Origin: Ruminococcus sp.
GTDB taxonomy: Bacteria; Bacillota; Clostridia; Oscillospirales; Acutalibacteraceae
Reading direction: 5' to 3'
NCBI GenBank assembly: GCA_017410265.1
Contig: JAFQRC010000003.1
Span: 62,001 to 126,000, forward strand
Length of the DNA stretch: 64,000 nt
A program made the translations under genes and the position numbers. Below, piece after piece: positions 16,777-25,221 of the stretch. The notes beneath the pieces are model-generated. The model did no database searches and was not told the origin of the DNA. It saw only the letters and a list, made by a program, of their open reading frames with translations. How positions within the stretch are numbered: the stretch's first letter is position 1; the number at the start of each line of letters is the position of its first letter.

Positions 16777-17310
16777 TTAATCGTCAAATGAAGGCTCCAA
16801 AAGTCCGTATGCACCATCATCACGAGTGTAAACAACATTGATTTCGTTGGTGTCAACATTAGTGAACATATAGAACTTATGGCCAATCATATTCATCTGC
16901 AGAATAGCTTCGTCAACTGTGACAGGTTTAACAGGAATCTGCTTAGTACGCAAAATCTTGTACTCCTCTTCCTCAACCTCTTCAATCGGAGCTTCGAACA
17001 AGTCGTCAATCGAACCGCTCTTGAGCTTCTTCTCCAGCTTTGCCTTGTTCTTTCTGAGCTGTCTGCCTAAAACATCGATGCACTTATCAACGGCATCGTT
17101 CATTTCAAGCTGTGTCTTCTCTGCTCTGTAAATCATCGAGTTATCCTTGATGGTAATCTCGACGGTCTGGTTGTTCTTGTTCATAGTGACAACAACATTT
17201 ACAACAGCATCTTCAGAGAAAATTTTCTCAAATTTCTTGAGCTTTTTCTCGACACGCTCCTTGAAATTGTCTCTCAGATTAACCTTTCTAGCGGTATAGG
17301 TAATCTTCAT
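16777..17310 (-). CDS. hpf: Ribosome hibernation promoting factor, long form
   Basis: A 177-residue protein. The N-terminal half (1-100) is the RNA-binding fold that occupies the decoding centre. The C-terminal domain (about 120-175, with VKPVTVDEAILQMNMIGHKFYMF) is the dimerisation module of long HPF, which links two 70S ribosomes into 100S dimers. The linker is acidic (EEVEEEEY). It follows yabR by 35 bases, in the same direction, and the operon ends with a terminator after it. Confidence 0.96.
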   Translation of the reverse strand: MKITYTARKVNLRDNFKERVEKKLKKFEKIFSEDAVVNVVVTMNKNNQTVEITIKDNSMIYRAEKTQLEMNDAVDKCIDVLGRQLRKNKAKLEKKLKSGSIDDLFEAPIEEVEEEEYKILRTKQIPVKPVTVDEAILQMNMIGHKFYMFTNVDTNEINVVYTRDDGAYGLLEPSFDD

Positions 17311-17345
17311 AGTAATGCCTCCTTTGCATCAATTCAATATGAAAT

Positions 17346-17825
17346 TTATTTTCTGCCGGATCCGTTGCCTCTGCGGCTGTAACCACGGCTTTCTCCACGC
17401 TTTAAGTCAGACATCTTGTCTTCGCTGAGTTTCTTGAACTTTGACATCATATCTTCGAAAGAAGCACCGGCAGAAGAACTGCTCTGCCATTCAAAGTCCC
17501 CCGGTGAAGTTACCTTTGGAGCGGGGGTGTATTTTCTTTGTACGCGCTTCTTATCTTCGCGCTTTTTGCCCTGAGGTTTGCTTTCACCGTCAGGCTGAGC
17601 CTGCTTTATGGAAAGAGCAAGCTTTCCATCGTCAGCAATAGAGATAATCTTACACTCTACTACCTGTCCAACTGACAAAACCTTTGTGATATCCTCGACA
17701 AAAGAACGAGAGATTTCAGAGATATGTACCATACCTCTTTTTCCGCCTTCAATCTCTACAAATGCGCCGAATTTAGTGATTCCTGTAACTTTTCCTTTTA
17801 CGATAGTGCCGACCTCTTGTGTCAT
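17346..17825 (-). CDS. S1 RNA-binding domain protein, YabR-like
   Basis: A 159-residue protein. An S1 domain (about 5-76) has GKVTGITKFGAFVEIEGGKRGMVH split over strands 1-3, then LSVGQVVECKI. A basic, Ser/Gly-rich tail follows to the end (RGESRGYSRRG). Its place next to divIC matches yabR in B. subtilis. S1 proteins bind RNA; the exact role is unknown. ATG start behind a weak AAGGGGT site. Confidence 0.92.
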   Translation of the reverse strand: MTQEVGTIVKGKVTGITKFGAFVEIEGGKRGMVHISEISRSFVEDITKVLSVGQVVECKIISIADDGKLALSIKQAQPDGESKPQGKKREDKKRVQRKYTPAPKVTSPGDFEWQSSSSAGASFEDMMSKFKKLSEDKMSDLKRGESRGYSRRGNGSGRK

Positions 17826-17864
17826 GTAAATGTTGTACCCCTTAAATAAATTGGTTTATTATGA

Positions 17865-18176
17865 TCAATCTCCTGATATGTTAACAAAAACTCGTTCACC
17901 CTGACGGATGTAGTCAAGGTCTTCTCTGGCTATATCTTCAACATACTGGGAGAACTCCTCATCAGAAGAATTATATAAATCATTCATTTCCTCGTTTTTG
18001 ATTTCCTGAACGGTAATCTCACCCTGAAGCTCTTTAAGCTCACTCTTTTTCTCTGATATCTGAGAGTAGATATTAACGAGGGTAACTACTGAATATACTG
18101 CAAAAACCAATACCACAACGCACAGCACAATATATCGCAAATTAAGGAGCGGTTTTTTAACTTCTTTTTTGCTCAT
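17865..18176 (-). CDS. divIC: Septum formation initiator DivIC/FtsB
   Basis: A 103-residue bitopic division protein: a basic N-terminus, one membrane helix (about 14-37) and an external coiled coil (about 40-72). It would pair with FtsL and help activate septal wall synthesis. The start at ATG 18176 is preferred because AGAGA lies upstream; an ATG at 18218 lies 2 bases after the yabQ stop and has no ribosome site. Confidence 0.88.
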   Translation of the reverse strand: MSKKEVKKPLLNLRYIVLCVVVLVFAVYSVVTLVNIYSQISEKKSELKELQGEITVQEIKNEEMNDLYNSSDEEFSQYVEDIAREDLDYIRQGERVFVNISGD

Positions 18177-18220
18177 ATTAATTATCTCTTTTCTACTTGA
18201 GTGAGTTGAGTATATCAAAA

Positions 18221-18688
18221 TCAGGTCTTCGATGGATTATTCTCTCTCACTCTAAACACTATATTTTGTACTTTGTGTATTATAACACCTACATTATACA
18301 CCACAAATCTATTCGCTTTCAATAGTTTATTCAAAATTTTTCTCAGTATTTTCAAACTTTTTTCAATAATTATTCTGAAAACTCGTATCACAAAACAATA
18401 AAACTTAGCTGAAATTTCTCCTAACGTGAAGCGATACACGATAAACCCGACTGCTTCGCCAAAAATCACAAAGTAACGTACTAGTCCTTTATTAAACGGT
18501 AGTGAAAACAAAACCGTCAAAAATGCACACGCTGTAAAGTACAATATGTCTGAAAGAATTATCTGCCACAGCTTAACAAACCCCAGAAAACGAAGAACAC
18601 GCACTATATCGTAAAGCGAAGAAAGCATCACTCCGAATAAGAGTGAACTGAGAAAATATATTGTCTGGTCAGCAAGTGAAAACTCCAT
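18221..18688 (-). CDS. yabQ: Spore cortex protein YabQ
   Basis: A 155-residue polytopic membrane protein, with helices near 8-30, 40-62 and 66-86, and a basic C-terminal tail. It matches YabQ, a mother-cell protein needed for cortex formation in B. subtilis. It sits 3 bases after yabP, so the two are translated together. Confidence 0.9.
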   Translation of the reverse strand: MEFSLADQTIYFLSSLLFGVMLSSLYDIVRVLRFLGFVKLWQIILSDILYFTACAFLTVLFSLPFNKGLVRYFVIFGEAVGFIVYRFTLGEISAKFYCFVIRVFRIIIEKSLKILRKILNKLLKANRFVVYNVGVIIHKVQNIVFRVRENNPSKT

Positions 18689-18691
18689 AGG

Positions 18692-18961
18692 CTATTTAAA
18701 AAGTTTCGACTTGATAGATTTCTGATTGGTGTTCAAATACTGCAGTGAATTTATTGTTCCGTCAATACACACATCCTTTGAATCAAGGTTGAGCTTGTTT
18801 ATATGCAGATTCTCACCTTTTACTATAAGCGTGCCACAGGCTGTAGAAAGATTTACTGTCTGTTCATCAAAACCCGGCACATCTTCAACTCCTGATAAAC
18901 TAAGCGTAGAACGGTTATCAAGAATCAGCGAATGAGCTGTTTTTACAGTTTGTTCGGACAT
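18692..18961 (-). CDS. yabP: Sporulation protein YabP
   Basis: An 89-residue protein of the YabP/YqfC family (NRSTLSLSGVEDVPGFDEQTV then GTLIVKGENLHI). It is a coat-associated mother-cell protein. GGAGG lies 7 bases before the ATG. A 13-bp hairpin hides that ribosome site in any RNA reading through from rqcP, and a sigma-E-type promoter lies in the hairpin's 5' arm. Translation should therefore need transcripts started at the sporulation promoter. Confidence 0.92.
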   Translation of the reverse strand: MSEQTVKTAHSLILDNRSTLSLSGVEDVPGFDEQTVNLSTACGTLIVKGENLHINKLNLDSKDVCIDGTINSLQYLNTNQKSIKSKLFK

Positions 18962-18967
18962 AAGAAA

Positions 18968-19001
18968 ACCTCCATTTACTTCTAGAAAAGTATATGGAGG
19001 T
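18968..19001 (-). promoter_or_regulatory. Hairpin hiding the yabP ribosome binding site
   Basis: As minus-strand RNA, ACCUCCAU (19001-18994) pairs with AUGGAGGU (18975-18968) and UACUU (18992-18988) with AAGUA (18981-18977). The result is 13 pairs, one A-A mismatch and a 6-base loop. GGAGG at 18973-18969 is wholly inside the 3' arm. Confidence 0.75.
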
Positions 19002-19017
19002 AAATTAATTTTTATGA
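18989..19017 (-). promoter_or_regulatory. Candidate sigma-E promoter of yabPQ
   Basis: Minus strand: TCATAAA (19017-19011), 14-base spacer, CATATACT (18996-18989). The layout equals that found before spoIVA and sipL. Start of transcription is predicted near 18982, in the loop of the hairpin. The -35 box abuts the rqcP stop codon. In B. subtilis yabPQ are, to my knowledge, sigma-E genes. Confidence 0.65.
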
Positions 19018-19257
19018 TTAAACTGAAGTGTACATCGCACTTGCGTCTTCTTTTCTGACTGTTTCCTGCACCGATACAACCCTGACTTTGATAGCCCGTG
19101 TGCCAAAGTCGATTTCTATAACATCATCAACCTTGACATCATATGATGCACGCACAACCTTACCGTTGACCATAACCTTGCCTGCATCGCAGACTTCGTT
19201 AGCAACGGTGCGTCGTTTTATAATTCGCGAAACCTTCAGATATTTATCAATTCTCAT
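19018..19257 (-). CDS. rqcP: S4-domain RNA-binding protein RqcP (YabO)
   Basis: A 79-residue S4 protein (MRIDKYLKVSRIIKRR at the N-terminus). RqcP acts with RqcH in ribosome-associated quality control, helping add Ala tails on stalled 50S subunits. The ATG at 19257 is fixed by AGGAG upstream; an upstream frame extension runs into the hup terminator. It sits between hup and yabP as in many Clostridia. Confidence 0.92.
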   Translation of the reverse strand: MRIDKYLKVSRIIKRRTVANEVCDAGKVMVNGKVVRASYDVKVDDVIEIDFGTRAIKVRVVSVQETVRKEDASAMYTSV

Positions 19258-19281
19258 AGAATTCTCCTGACAAAAAGCAAA

Positions 19282-19300
19282 AGCCGACATAAAGTCGGCT
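19282..19300 (-). terminator. Terminator-like hairpin after hup
   Basis: Stem AGCCGAC / GTCGGCT with a 5-base loop and T-rich minus-strand flank, 25 bases before rqcP. It probably separates high hup output from the rest of the cluster, though partial read-through is needed to express rqcP unless another promoter exists. Confidence 0.75.
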
Positions 19301-19317
19301 TTACTTTTAAGCAAAAA

Positions 19318-19593
19318 TTACTTATTAACAGCGTCCTTGAAAGCCTTACCAGCTTTGAAAGCAGGAACCTTAGAAGCAGGGATTTCGATTGTCTCGTTTG
19401 TTCTAGGGTTGCAACCTGTTCTAGCGTTTCTGTCTCTTCTCTCAAATGTACCAAAGCCAACGAGCTGGATCTTGTCGCCAGCAGCAACAGCGTCTACGAT
19501 TACATCGAATGTAGCAGCAACTGCCTTTTCAGCGTCCTTCTTAGAGAGATTAGCTTTCTCTGCAACAGCAGCGATAAGTTCTGTCTTCTTCAT
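19318..19593 (-). CDS. hup: DNA-binding protein HU
   Basis: A 91-residue histone-like protein that bends and compacts DNA as a dimer. [24 protein letters not shown] and the DNA-binding arm with [10 protein letters not shown] are typical. GGAGG fixes ATG 19593. It lies between mazG and rqcP, an insertion relative to the B. subtilis yab order that is common in Clostridia. Confidence 0.97.
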   Translation of the reverse strand: MKKTELIAAVAEKANLSKKDAEKAVAATFDVIVDAVAAGDKIQLVGFGTFERRDRNARTGCNPRTNETIEIPASKVPAFKAGKAFKDAVNK

Positions 19594-19632
19594 TTTAGTT
19601 TCCTCCAAAATTTTGATTTGTGATGTTTCACT

Positions 19633-20418
19633 TTATTTAACTTCATCCCATAGGGAATCAAGCTCTGAAATAGGGGCTTCAGCCATATTTATGTTGCGCT
19701 CTTTGCAGAGCTTTTCAACCTTACTGAAGCGGTCGGTGAATTTCAGCGTAGCATCGTATAGTGCTCTTTCGCTATCCACCTTGATAAATCTTGAGACATT
19801 AACAACCGAGAAAAGCAAATCACCTAGCTCCTCACTTATATTCTCGTTGTCGTTGTTATTAATTGCCTCTTTGAGCTCTGAAAGCTCTTCGTAAACCTTA
19901 CTTAGTGCATCGTCTGTCTTTTCAAAATCAAAGCCGACCTTAGCAGCCTTGTGCTGAACCTTCTGGCTGTACATAAGAGCCGGAAGAGATTTAGAAACAG
20001 AATCGAGCACCTCAGACTGGGATTTCTGGGACTTTGTATTCATCTTAATCTGGTCCCAGTTTTTCAGCACTTCGTCAGGTGTATCAGCAATAGTATCAGA
20101 AAAAACATGAGGGTGTCTTACAATAAGCTTCTTGCAGACCTCATCACACACATCGTCTATATCAAATGAGCCGACCTCTTCTTCCATCAAAGAATGGAAA
20201 ATAACCTGCATCAGAACATCGCCGAGCTCTTCTTTCAGCAGAGCGGTGTCTTTAGTGTCGATAGCCTCTATCGCCTCGTAGGTTTCCTCGATAAAGTTAG
20301 CTCTGATACTTTCGTGAGTCTGGACTCTGTCCCACGGACATCCATCGGGAGAACGAAGAATTTTCATAATTTTGACTAAATCAGAAAAGTCGTATTTATT
20401 CTTAATTTCAAAGTCCAA
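19633..20418 (-). CDS. mazG: Nucleoside triphosphate pyrophosphohydrolase MazG
   Basis: A 261-residue two-domain enzyme that hydrolyses NTPs to NMPs and pyrophosphate, for house-cleaning. Two metal-binding helical repeats are visible: CPWD plus FIEETYEAIEA and KEELGD in the first, EELSELKEAI plus SEELGDLLFSVVN in the second. The start is TTG 20418, 7 bases after GAGGTG; an upstream TTG overlaps that site. It corresponds to yabN in the yab cluster. Confidence 0.95.
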   Translation of the reverse strand: MDFEIKNKYDFSDLVKIMKILRSPDGCPWDRVQTHESIRANFIEETYEAIEAIDTKDTALLKEELGDVLMQVIFHSLMEEEVGSFDIDDVCDEVCKKLIVRHPHVFSDTIADTPDEVLKNWDQIKMNTKSQKSQSEVLDSVSKSLPALMYSQKVQHKAAKVGFDFEKTDDALSKVYEELSELKEAINNNDNENISEELGDLLFSVVNVSRFIKVDSERALYDATLKFTDRFSKVEKLCKERNINMAEAPISELDSLWDEVK

Positions 20419-20475
20419 AAGACCACACCTCAAAATATCGAAAATTGCCGAAAAATGCCTTTAACATCCCATATT

Positions 20476-22266
20476 TTAACGCAATAGATGCAATTTTGCA
20501 AGAATTGTTACAACATTGTTGCCTTTAGGTAGCATTTTTACTTCATTTTCAGTAAAAGTATGCATCAAAAGCAAGGAAACAAGGTAAAATACAGCAGCTA
20601 TTACAATGCCTAAGATTGTCGCAATTGAGCCTGACATCACATTTTCAAGCAATTCGTAGAATAGAAAAGCTGATACACCACAGATAATAGAGCCGAAGAA
20701 TGGTTTTATCATAGTGTTCATAAAATCAGGAACAATCTTTGTTTCCTTAATCAGATAGTACATGCCGACAACACATACAAACAAGTATGCAATGAGTGAA
20801 CCGACTGCGCCACCGACAATGTTGATGCTCACAACATTTACAAAAGCGTAATTTGCTACGATTTTCATAACCATCGCTATACAGTAAAGCTTCAGTGGCA
20901 GATCCACTCTACCTACACCCTGAAGCATACTGCAGATAGGCGTACTAGCAGCGATAACAATAACCGACAAACCCATTACTCTCAGAACATCTCCTGCAAC
21001 CTGTGCGAGATATCCGTCGTATAGCAGAGAAATTATAGGATAAGGTATAGCAAACATTCCGATACCTGCAGGGAAAGTGACAAGCATAGTGAGCTTTAAA
21101 ACTGTATCAATAGAACTCTTCAGCTCACCCTTATCCCCTTTTGTGTAAGCGTTAGTTACCGATGGCATCGCACTGGTACCAAACACCTGAGTAACAGTTG
21201 TTACAAGCTGCATAACAGTAAGAGCACAACTGAACGCACCCATGAGGTAGGTATGGATAGTGATAGGATTACTTTCAGTAGGATTAAGCGGGATGTTTTT
21301 ATCAAGATTACCGCCAAACTGAGCAAGTAAAGCCTCTCTGTTTGTAAGCGCCATATTGTACAGAACCTTCTGAATGATGATTGTATCAATACTTGAGCTG
21401 ACGCTCATAACAATAGCAGCAAGTCCGATAGGAATAGCGGTTTTAACAAGTCTGTTGAATGTTTCTCTGCGACTTAAAGCGTCTACCGAGTTTTCATAGT
21501 ATTCCTCAGGGATAGCGTTTTTATTTCGTTTGTATATTATTTTTAGCGCAACAAACGAGAAAAATCCGCCCAGAGAAATAGCAAAAATAGCGCTGGCTAC
21601 CGAGAAAGCTATCAGCGTATGCATAGCCTCAGTTTCATTTGCAAAGGTTAAGCCAAACAGTGTCCCGCTGCTTTCAAGCTGGGCAATACCTACCTTCATC
21701 ACCAGATAAGCTAAGGTTAGTCCTAAAATAACCTTTACTGCAGCTTCTACAATCTCGGATATGGCAGTCGGCATCATATTGCGCTGACCTTCGAAATATC
21801 CTCGATAAATAGACACAAGACAACCAAACAACACAGATGGTGCTAGTGTCATAAGAGAGTAGATAGCATAAGGTGTATTGACATACTCTACATAAACAAA
21901 ACTCAGACCTATCATCAGTGAAAAGCTGACAAGTCCCATGATAACAAAGAACGGCTTTGAAACCTTATGAATCTGTCTTACATCCTTATACCGCTCTTTG
22001 GCTATACTCTCGGAAATAAGACGGGATACAGCAATCGGGAAACCTGCTGTAGCTAGTGTGAACAGCGGAATATAAATCTCATACGCATTTGAGAATATAC
22101 CCATACCGATGCCCGCGTACTGGTCACCAAAGAGAGAGTAGATTTTTGTCAGCATAATCTTATAGACCATACCACACAGCTTTACTATTATCATGCTGAC
22201 ACTAAGAATCATGGCACCCTTTAAAAAGGTCTGGGAGCCACTCTTTTTCATATTATAATTTTGCAT
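20476..22266 (-). CDS. SpoVB/YabM-type polysaccharide (lipid II) flippase
   Basis: A 596-residue polytopic protein with about 14 membrane segments, of the MOP/MATE superfamily (FLKGAMILSVSMIIVKLCGMVYKI at the N-terminus, split here by helices; ATAGFPIAVSRLISES). SpoVB-type members flip peptidoglycan precursors for the spore cortex; YabM is the syntenic homologue next to mazG. Which role it has cannot be decided from sequence. GGTGA precedes the ATG. Confidence 0.9.
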   Translation of the reverse strand: MQNYNMKKSGSQTFLKGAMILSVSMIIVKLCGMVYKIMLTKIYSLFGDQYAGIGMGIFSNAYEIYIPLFTLATAGFPIAVSRLISESIAKERYKDVRQIHKVSKPFFVIMGLVSFSLMIGLSFVYVEYVNTPYAIYSLMTLAPSVLFGCLVSIYRGYFEGQRNMMPTAISEIVEAAVKVILGLTLAYLVMKVGIAQLESSGTLFGLTFANETEAMHTLIAFSVASAIFAISLGGFFSFVALKIIYKRNKNAIPEEYYENSVDALSRRETFNRLVKTAIPIGLAAIVMSVSSSIDTIIIQKVLYNMALTNREALLAQFGGNLDKNIPLNPTESNPITIHTYLMGAFSCALTVMQLVTTVTQVFGTSAMPSVTNAYTKGDKGELKSSIDTVLKLTMLVTFPAGIGMFAIPYPIISLLYDGYLAQVAGDVLRVMGLSVIVIAASTPICSMLQGVGRVDLPLKLYCIAMVMKIVANYAFVNVVSINIVGGAVGSLIAYLFVCVVGMYYLIKETKIVPDFMNTMIKPFFGSIICGVSAFLFYELLENVMSGSIATILGIVIAAVFYLVSLLLMHTFTENEVKMLPKGNNVVTILAKLHLLR

Positions 22267-22283
22267 AGGTAATCACCGAATAA

Positions 22284-22640
22284 TCAGAGTTTTGCGCCAC
22301 AATCAGCACAGAAAGGCTTGACGTTTTCCTGAGCTCTGCCACAGACAGGGCAACGCTTCAGGTTTTTGATATCCTCTATCTGTTTAACTATAGTATCGTA
22401 CTGAGCGTGTAATTCGTCGAGAGTTGAAAGCAAAGCTGAAAAATCAGCAGTATCAAGCTTTTCACTTTTACACACTTGATAATACTCCTCGCCGAGTTTC
22501 TTGTACGCTTTGTCGATATCACTGCCGATACGACTTTTGAGAGCATTGAGCTTTGTAACATCATAGGCATCATTTGCTTTTTCTCCGAACTTCAGAAATA
22601 TTTCCTTAGCGTTTTCAATAATATCGTTTATCATTCCCAT
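22284..22640 (-). CDS. Zinc-ribbon helical protein, unknown
   Basis: A 118-residue protein: a long helical, coiled-coil-like N-terminal part (about 1-90) and a C-terminal zinc ribbon (CPVC and CADC, 97-114). Similar small proteins are frequent in Clostridia but function is unknown. It lies 17 bases before the flippase gene, so they are probably co-transcribed. AAGGAG precedes the ATG. Confidence 0.75.
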   Translation of the reverse strand: MGMINDIIENAKEIFLKFGEKANDAYDVTKLNALKSRIGSDIDKAYKKLGEEYYQVCKSEKLDTADFSALLSTLDELHAQYDTIVKQIEDIKNLKRCPVCGRAQENVKPFCADCGAKL

Positions 22641-22689
22641 AGTAAAAATCTCCTTTATCGTAATATACCACTAAATTATTAAGTATGTA

Positions 22690-24132
22690 TTAACAACTAA
22701 AATATCGTTTGTAAAACTCTTCTATTCCGCTTTTGCGCTCAACAAGCTCAGAAAAACGGGTGTTATATTCATACGGATATTTAAAATTAAATATACGCTC
22801 AAGCTTATCGGAACTAAAGTCCTTTAGCTTAGTAACAGCTCCTGCTCCGCAAGCGAGTATCGTGTGGGTTTCGTCCATTATATAGACATTATATAGACTC
22901 TCAAACCCCTTTTTAGACCATCCGACATTTTCTAAATTGCCCGCCATACGACTCTGGCGGTACAGGTAGTATGGAACATAATCGTCGGCTAACAGCTCTT
23001 TTTCAGCATAAGAAAGCATCAGAGATGTTTCGTTTTTTATATTAAGCTTTATTTCATCGTTATTCTGATTCAAATCAGAGCTTCTTTTCAGAGCTAATGT
23101 ATGTATAGTGATGCTCTCTGGAGAAAGCTCTCTGACTTTATCAAGTGTTTTCACAAAGCTTTGATAACAGTCCCCTTTAAGTCCTGCTATCAAATCCATA
23201 TTGATATTATCAAAGCCACATTCTCTTGCCAGATTAAACGCATCGATTGTGTCTTTTGCAGAGTGCCTTCTGCCAATGATAGAAAGCACCTCGTCATTTA
23301 AAGTCTGAGGGTTTATGCTGATTCGTGTCACTCCGTTGCGTTTTATAGCAAAAAGCTTTTCGCGTGTAATCGTATCAGGTCGCCCCGCTTCAACAGTAAA
23401 CTCTCTACAAGTACTCATATCAAAATTCTCGTTAACAGCAGAGAGCACCTCGTCCATCTGCTCTGCTGTAAGTGTAGTCGGAGTACCGCCGCCCATATAG
23501 ACAGTTTCAAGCCGCAAATTCAGTTTCTTAGTAATATCAGAGGTTATTCTGATTTCCTCAATCAGTAGCTTTACATAATCGCCTATAAGGTGCTTTGCTT
23601 TTTCGACAGACTGCGATACAAACGAGCAGTAGTTGCATCGTGACGGACAAAACGGAATCGAAAGATAAAGCGAAAAGGAATCACTTTGTGATAAATCCAG
23701 AATTTCACGCTCGGCTTTCTCAGTAATAAGAGCTAAAGACAACTTTTCTTTTGTTACCTTAAACTCGTCAGCGAAATACGCTAGTGCATTCTCTTCAGTG
23801 TCGGCATCTATAAACTTTCTGAGAAGCTTTATAGGTCGCACTCCCGTGAGTACCCCCCACGGCAATTCACAATCAAAATGTTCGCATAAAAGCTGATATA
23901 TCAGCTGAGCCATTCTAAGCTCATCGTCAGCACACTTTTCGGATTTAAGTGTTTTCTCAAAATCATCAATACTAACAGTAACCGAAATATTATCGCCGTA
24001 CTTAGTGAGCACATATGGTTTTTCAAAATTTTCAAATTCTCTTATTACATTTATTTTCTCATAAGGAAAAAACGCTCGCAAGAGATTTTCCATTTCATAA
24101 TGAAACGAATGGTTTTCTATATATAAATTCAT
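22690..24132 (-). CDS. hemZ: HemZ-type radical SAM protein (coproporphyrinogen dehydrogenase family)
   Basis: A 480-residue radical SAM protein. The cluster-binding CxxxCxxC is Cys162, Cys166, Cys169 (FCPSRCNYC), followed by YMGGGTPT. The roughly 150-residue N-terminal extension (with LPWGVLTGVRPIKL) is typical of HemZ and absent from HemN. The named role is oxygen-independent coproporphyrinogen oxidation, but HemZ function is unsure and no heme genes are nearby. The start lies 4 bases after the MBL-fold gene. Confidence 0.88.
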   Translation of the reverse strand: MNLYIENHSFHYEMENLLRAFFPYEKINVIREFENFEKPYVLTKYGDNISVTVSIDDFEKTLKSEKCADDELRMAQLIYQLLCEHFDCELPWGVLTGVRPIKLLRKFIDADTEENALAYFADEFKVTKEKLSLALITEKAEREILDLSQSDSFSLYLSIPFCPSRCNYCSFVSQSVEKAKHLIGDYVKLLIEEIRITSDITKKLNLRLETVYMGGGTPTTLTAEQMDEVLSAVNENFDMSTCREFTVEAGRPDTITREKLFAIKRNGVTRISINPQTLNDEVLSIIGRRHSAKDTIDAFNLARECGFDNINMDLIAGLKGDCYQSFVKTLDKVRELSPESITIHTLALKRSSDLNQNNDEIKLNIKNETSLMLSYAEKELLADDYVPYYLYRQSRMAGNLENVGWSKKGFESLYNVYIMDETHTILACGAGAVTKLKDFSSDKLERIFNFKYPYEYNTRFSELVERKSGIEEFYKRYFSC

Positions 24133-24136
24133 AGTG

Positions 24137-24757
24137 TTATCTCATATATGGGTTGTATTTTCTCTCATCTGAGAGCGTAGTTGAAACATCGTGACCCGGG
24201 TAAACCGTGTAATCACCCTCAAGGTCGTTAAGTCTCATCAGCGAAAGCATCATATCTCTACCGCTTGATGTAGGAGAATCAGTTCTGCCGATAGACTGAC
24301 AAAACAGAGTATCGCCCGAAAAAATGCAGTCGTCAATAATATAGCAACCGCTACCTACTGTGTGTCCGGGAGTCGAGATATATTTAACCTGTGTGTCGCC
24401 GAGCTTAAAAACCTCTCCGTCATAAAGCGCCTTGTTAACATCGATTTTCTCGATATTCAAACCGTGAAAAGCCGAGAGATTGAGAGTAGGTGTATTTAAG
24501 AGCTTTGTTTCAGTTTCACCTATAACGACCTGTGGCGAAAACTCTTTCAAAAGAGAGCTCACTCCGCCAATGTGGTCAAAGTGACCATGAGTGAGCAAAA
24601 TATACCTGAGTTTTCCTCCCCACTCTCTGATTTTTGCGTTAAGCTCAAAGCTCTCGCACGCAGGGTCAATTACAGCGAGCTCTTTAGTATTTTCGTCCTG
24701 AATAAGATAAGTATTAGTGCCGATAGCACCAAGCACAAAGGTTTTTACATTTATCAT
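24137..24757 (-). CDS. MBL-fold metallo-hydrolase (glyoxalase II-like)
   Basis: A 206-residue metallo-beta-lactamase-fold enzyme. The metal-binding HxHxDH is in THGHFDHIGG; further ligands lie in TPGHTVGS, SGDTLF and YPGHD. Such proteins often act as hydroxyacylglutathione or other thioester hydrolases; the substrate is unknown. It overlaps dtd by an ATGA, which suggests coupled translation. Confidence 0.9.
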   Translation of the reverse strand: MINVKTFVLGAIGTNTYLIQDENTKELAVIDPACESFELNAKIREWGGKLRYILLTHGHFDHIGGVSSLLKEFSPQVVIGETETKLLNTPTLNLSAFHGLNIEKIDVNKALYDGEVFKLGDTQVKYISTPGHTVGSGCYIIDDCIFSGDTLFCQSIGRTDSPTSSGRDMMLSLMRLNDLEGDYTVYPGHDVSTTLSDERKYNPYMR

Positions 24758-25209
24758 TTTATGAGCTCCTTGGAGTCAAGTAAGATGGTGACAGGACCGT
24801 CGTTTAGCAGCGACACCTTCATATCAGCTCCAAAAACGCCCTTCTTCACAGTTTCAATTCCGTCAAATTTAATTCTCTCACAGAAATATTCATAGAGCTT
24901 ATTCGCCATATCAGGTGCACCTGCATTTATAAAACTCGGGCGTCTGCCCTTTCTGCAATCAGCAAGCAGAGTAAACTGTGAAATCACAAGAAGCTCTCCG
25001 CCGATATCGGTAAGTGATAAATTCATCTTACCATTTTCGTCTTCGAAAACTCTCATACCTGAAATCTTCTTTGACAGCACATCCGCGTCTTTCTCGGTGT
25101 CGGTATTATCTACACCTAAAAGAACTAAAAATCCTTTTTTGATTTCGTATATGAGCTCACCCTCGACTACAACATTTGCGTGAGTGACACGCTGTAAAAC
25201 TGCTTTCAT
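24754..25209 (-). CDS. dtd: D-aminoacyl-tRNA deacylase
   Basis: A 151-residue homodimeric proofreading enzyme that removes D-amino acids and mis-charged glycine from tRNA. The SQFTLLAD motif and the Gly-cisPro motif in DGPVT are present. The start is ATG 25209 behind GAGGT; the in-frame TTG upstream is part of the ribosome site. It is next to rel, a common Firmicutes arrangement. Confidence 0.95.
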   Translation of the reverse strand: MKAVLQRVTHANVVVEGELIYEIKKGFLVLLGVDNTDTEKDADVLSKKISGMRVFEDENGKMNLSLTDIGGELLVISQFTLLADCRKGRRPSFINAGAPDMANKLYEYFCERIKFDGIETVKKGVFGADMKVSLLNDGPVTILLDSKELIK

Positions 25210-25221
25210 ATAATACCTCAA

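Noticed and set aside
18989..19017. Reading the yabP promoter as sigma-A type through TATACT
   Set aside because: The matching -35 position reads TCATAA, only two of six bases like TTGACA, whereas the sigma-E spacing and boxes agree with spoIVA and sipL.
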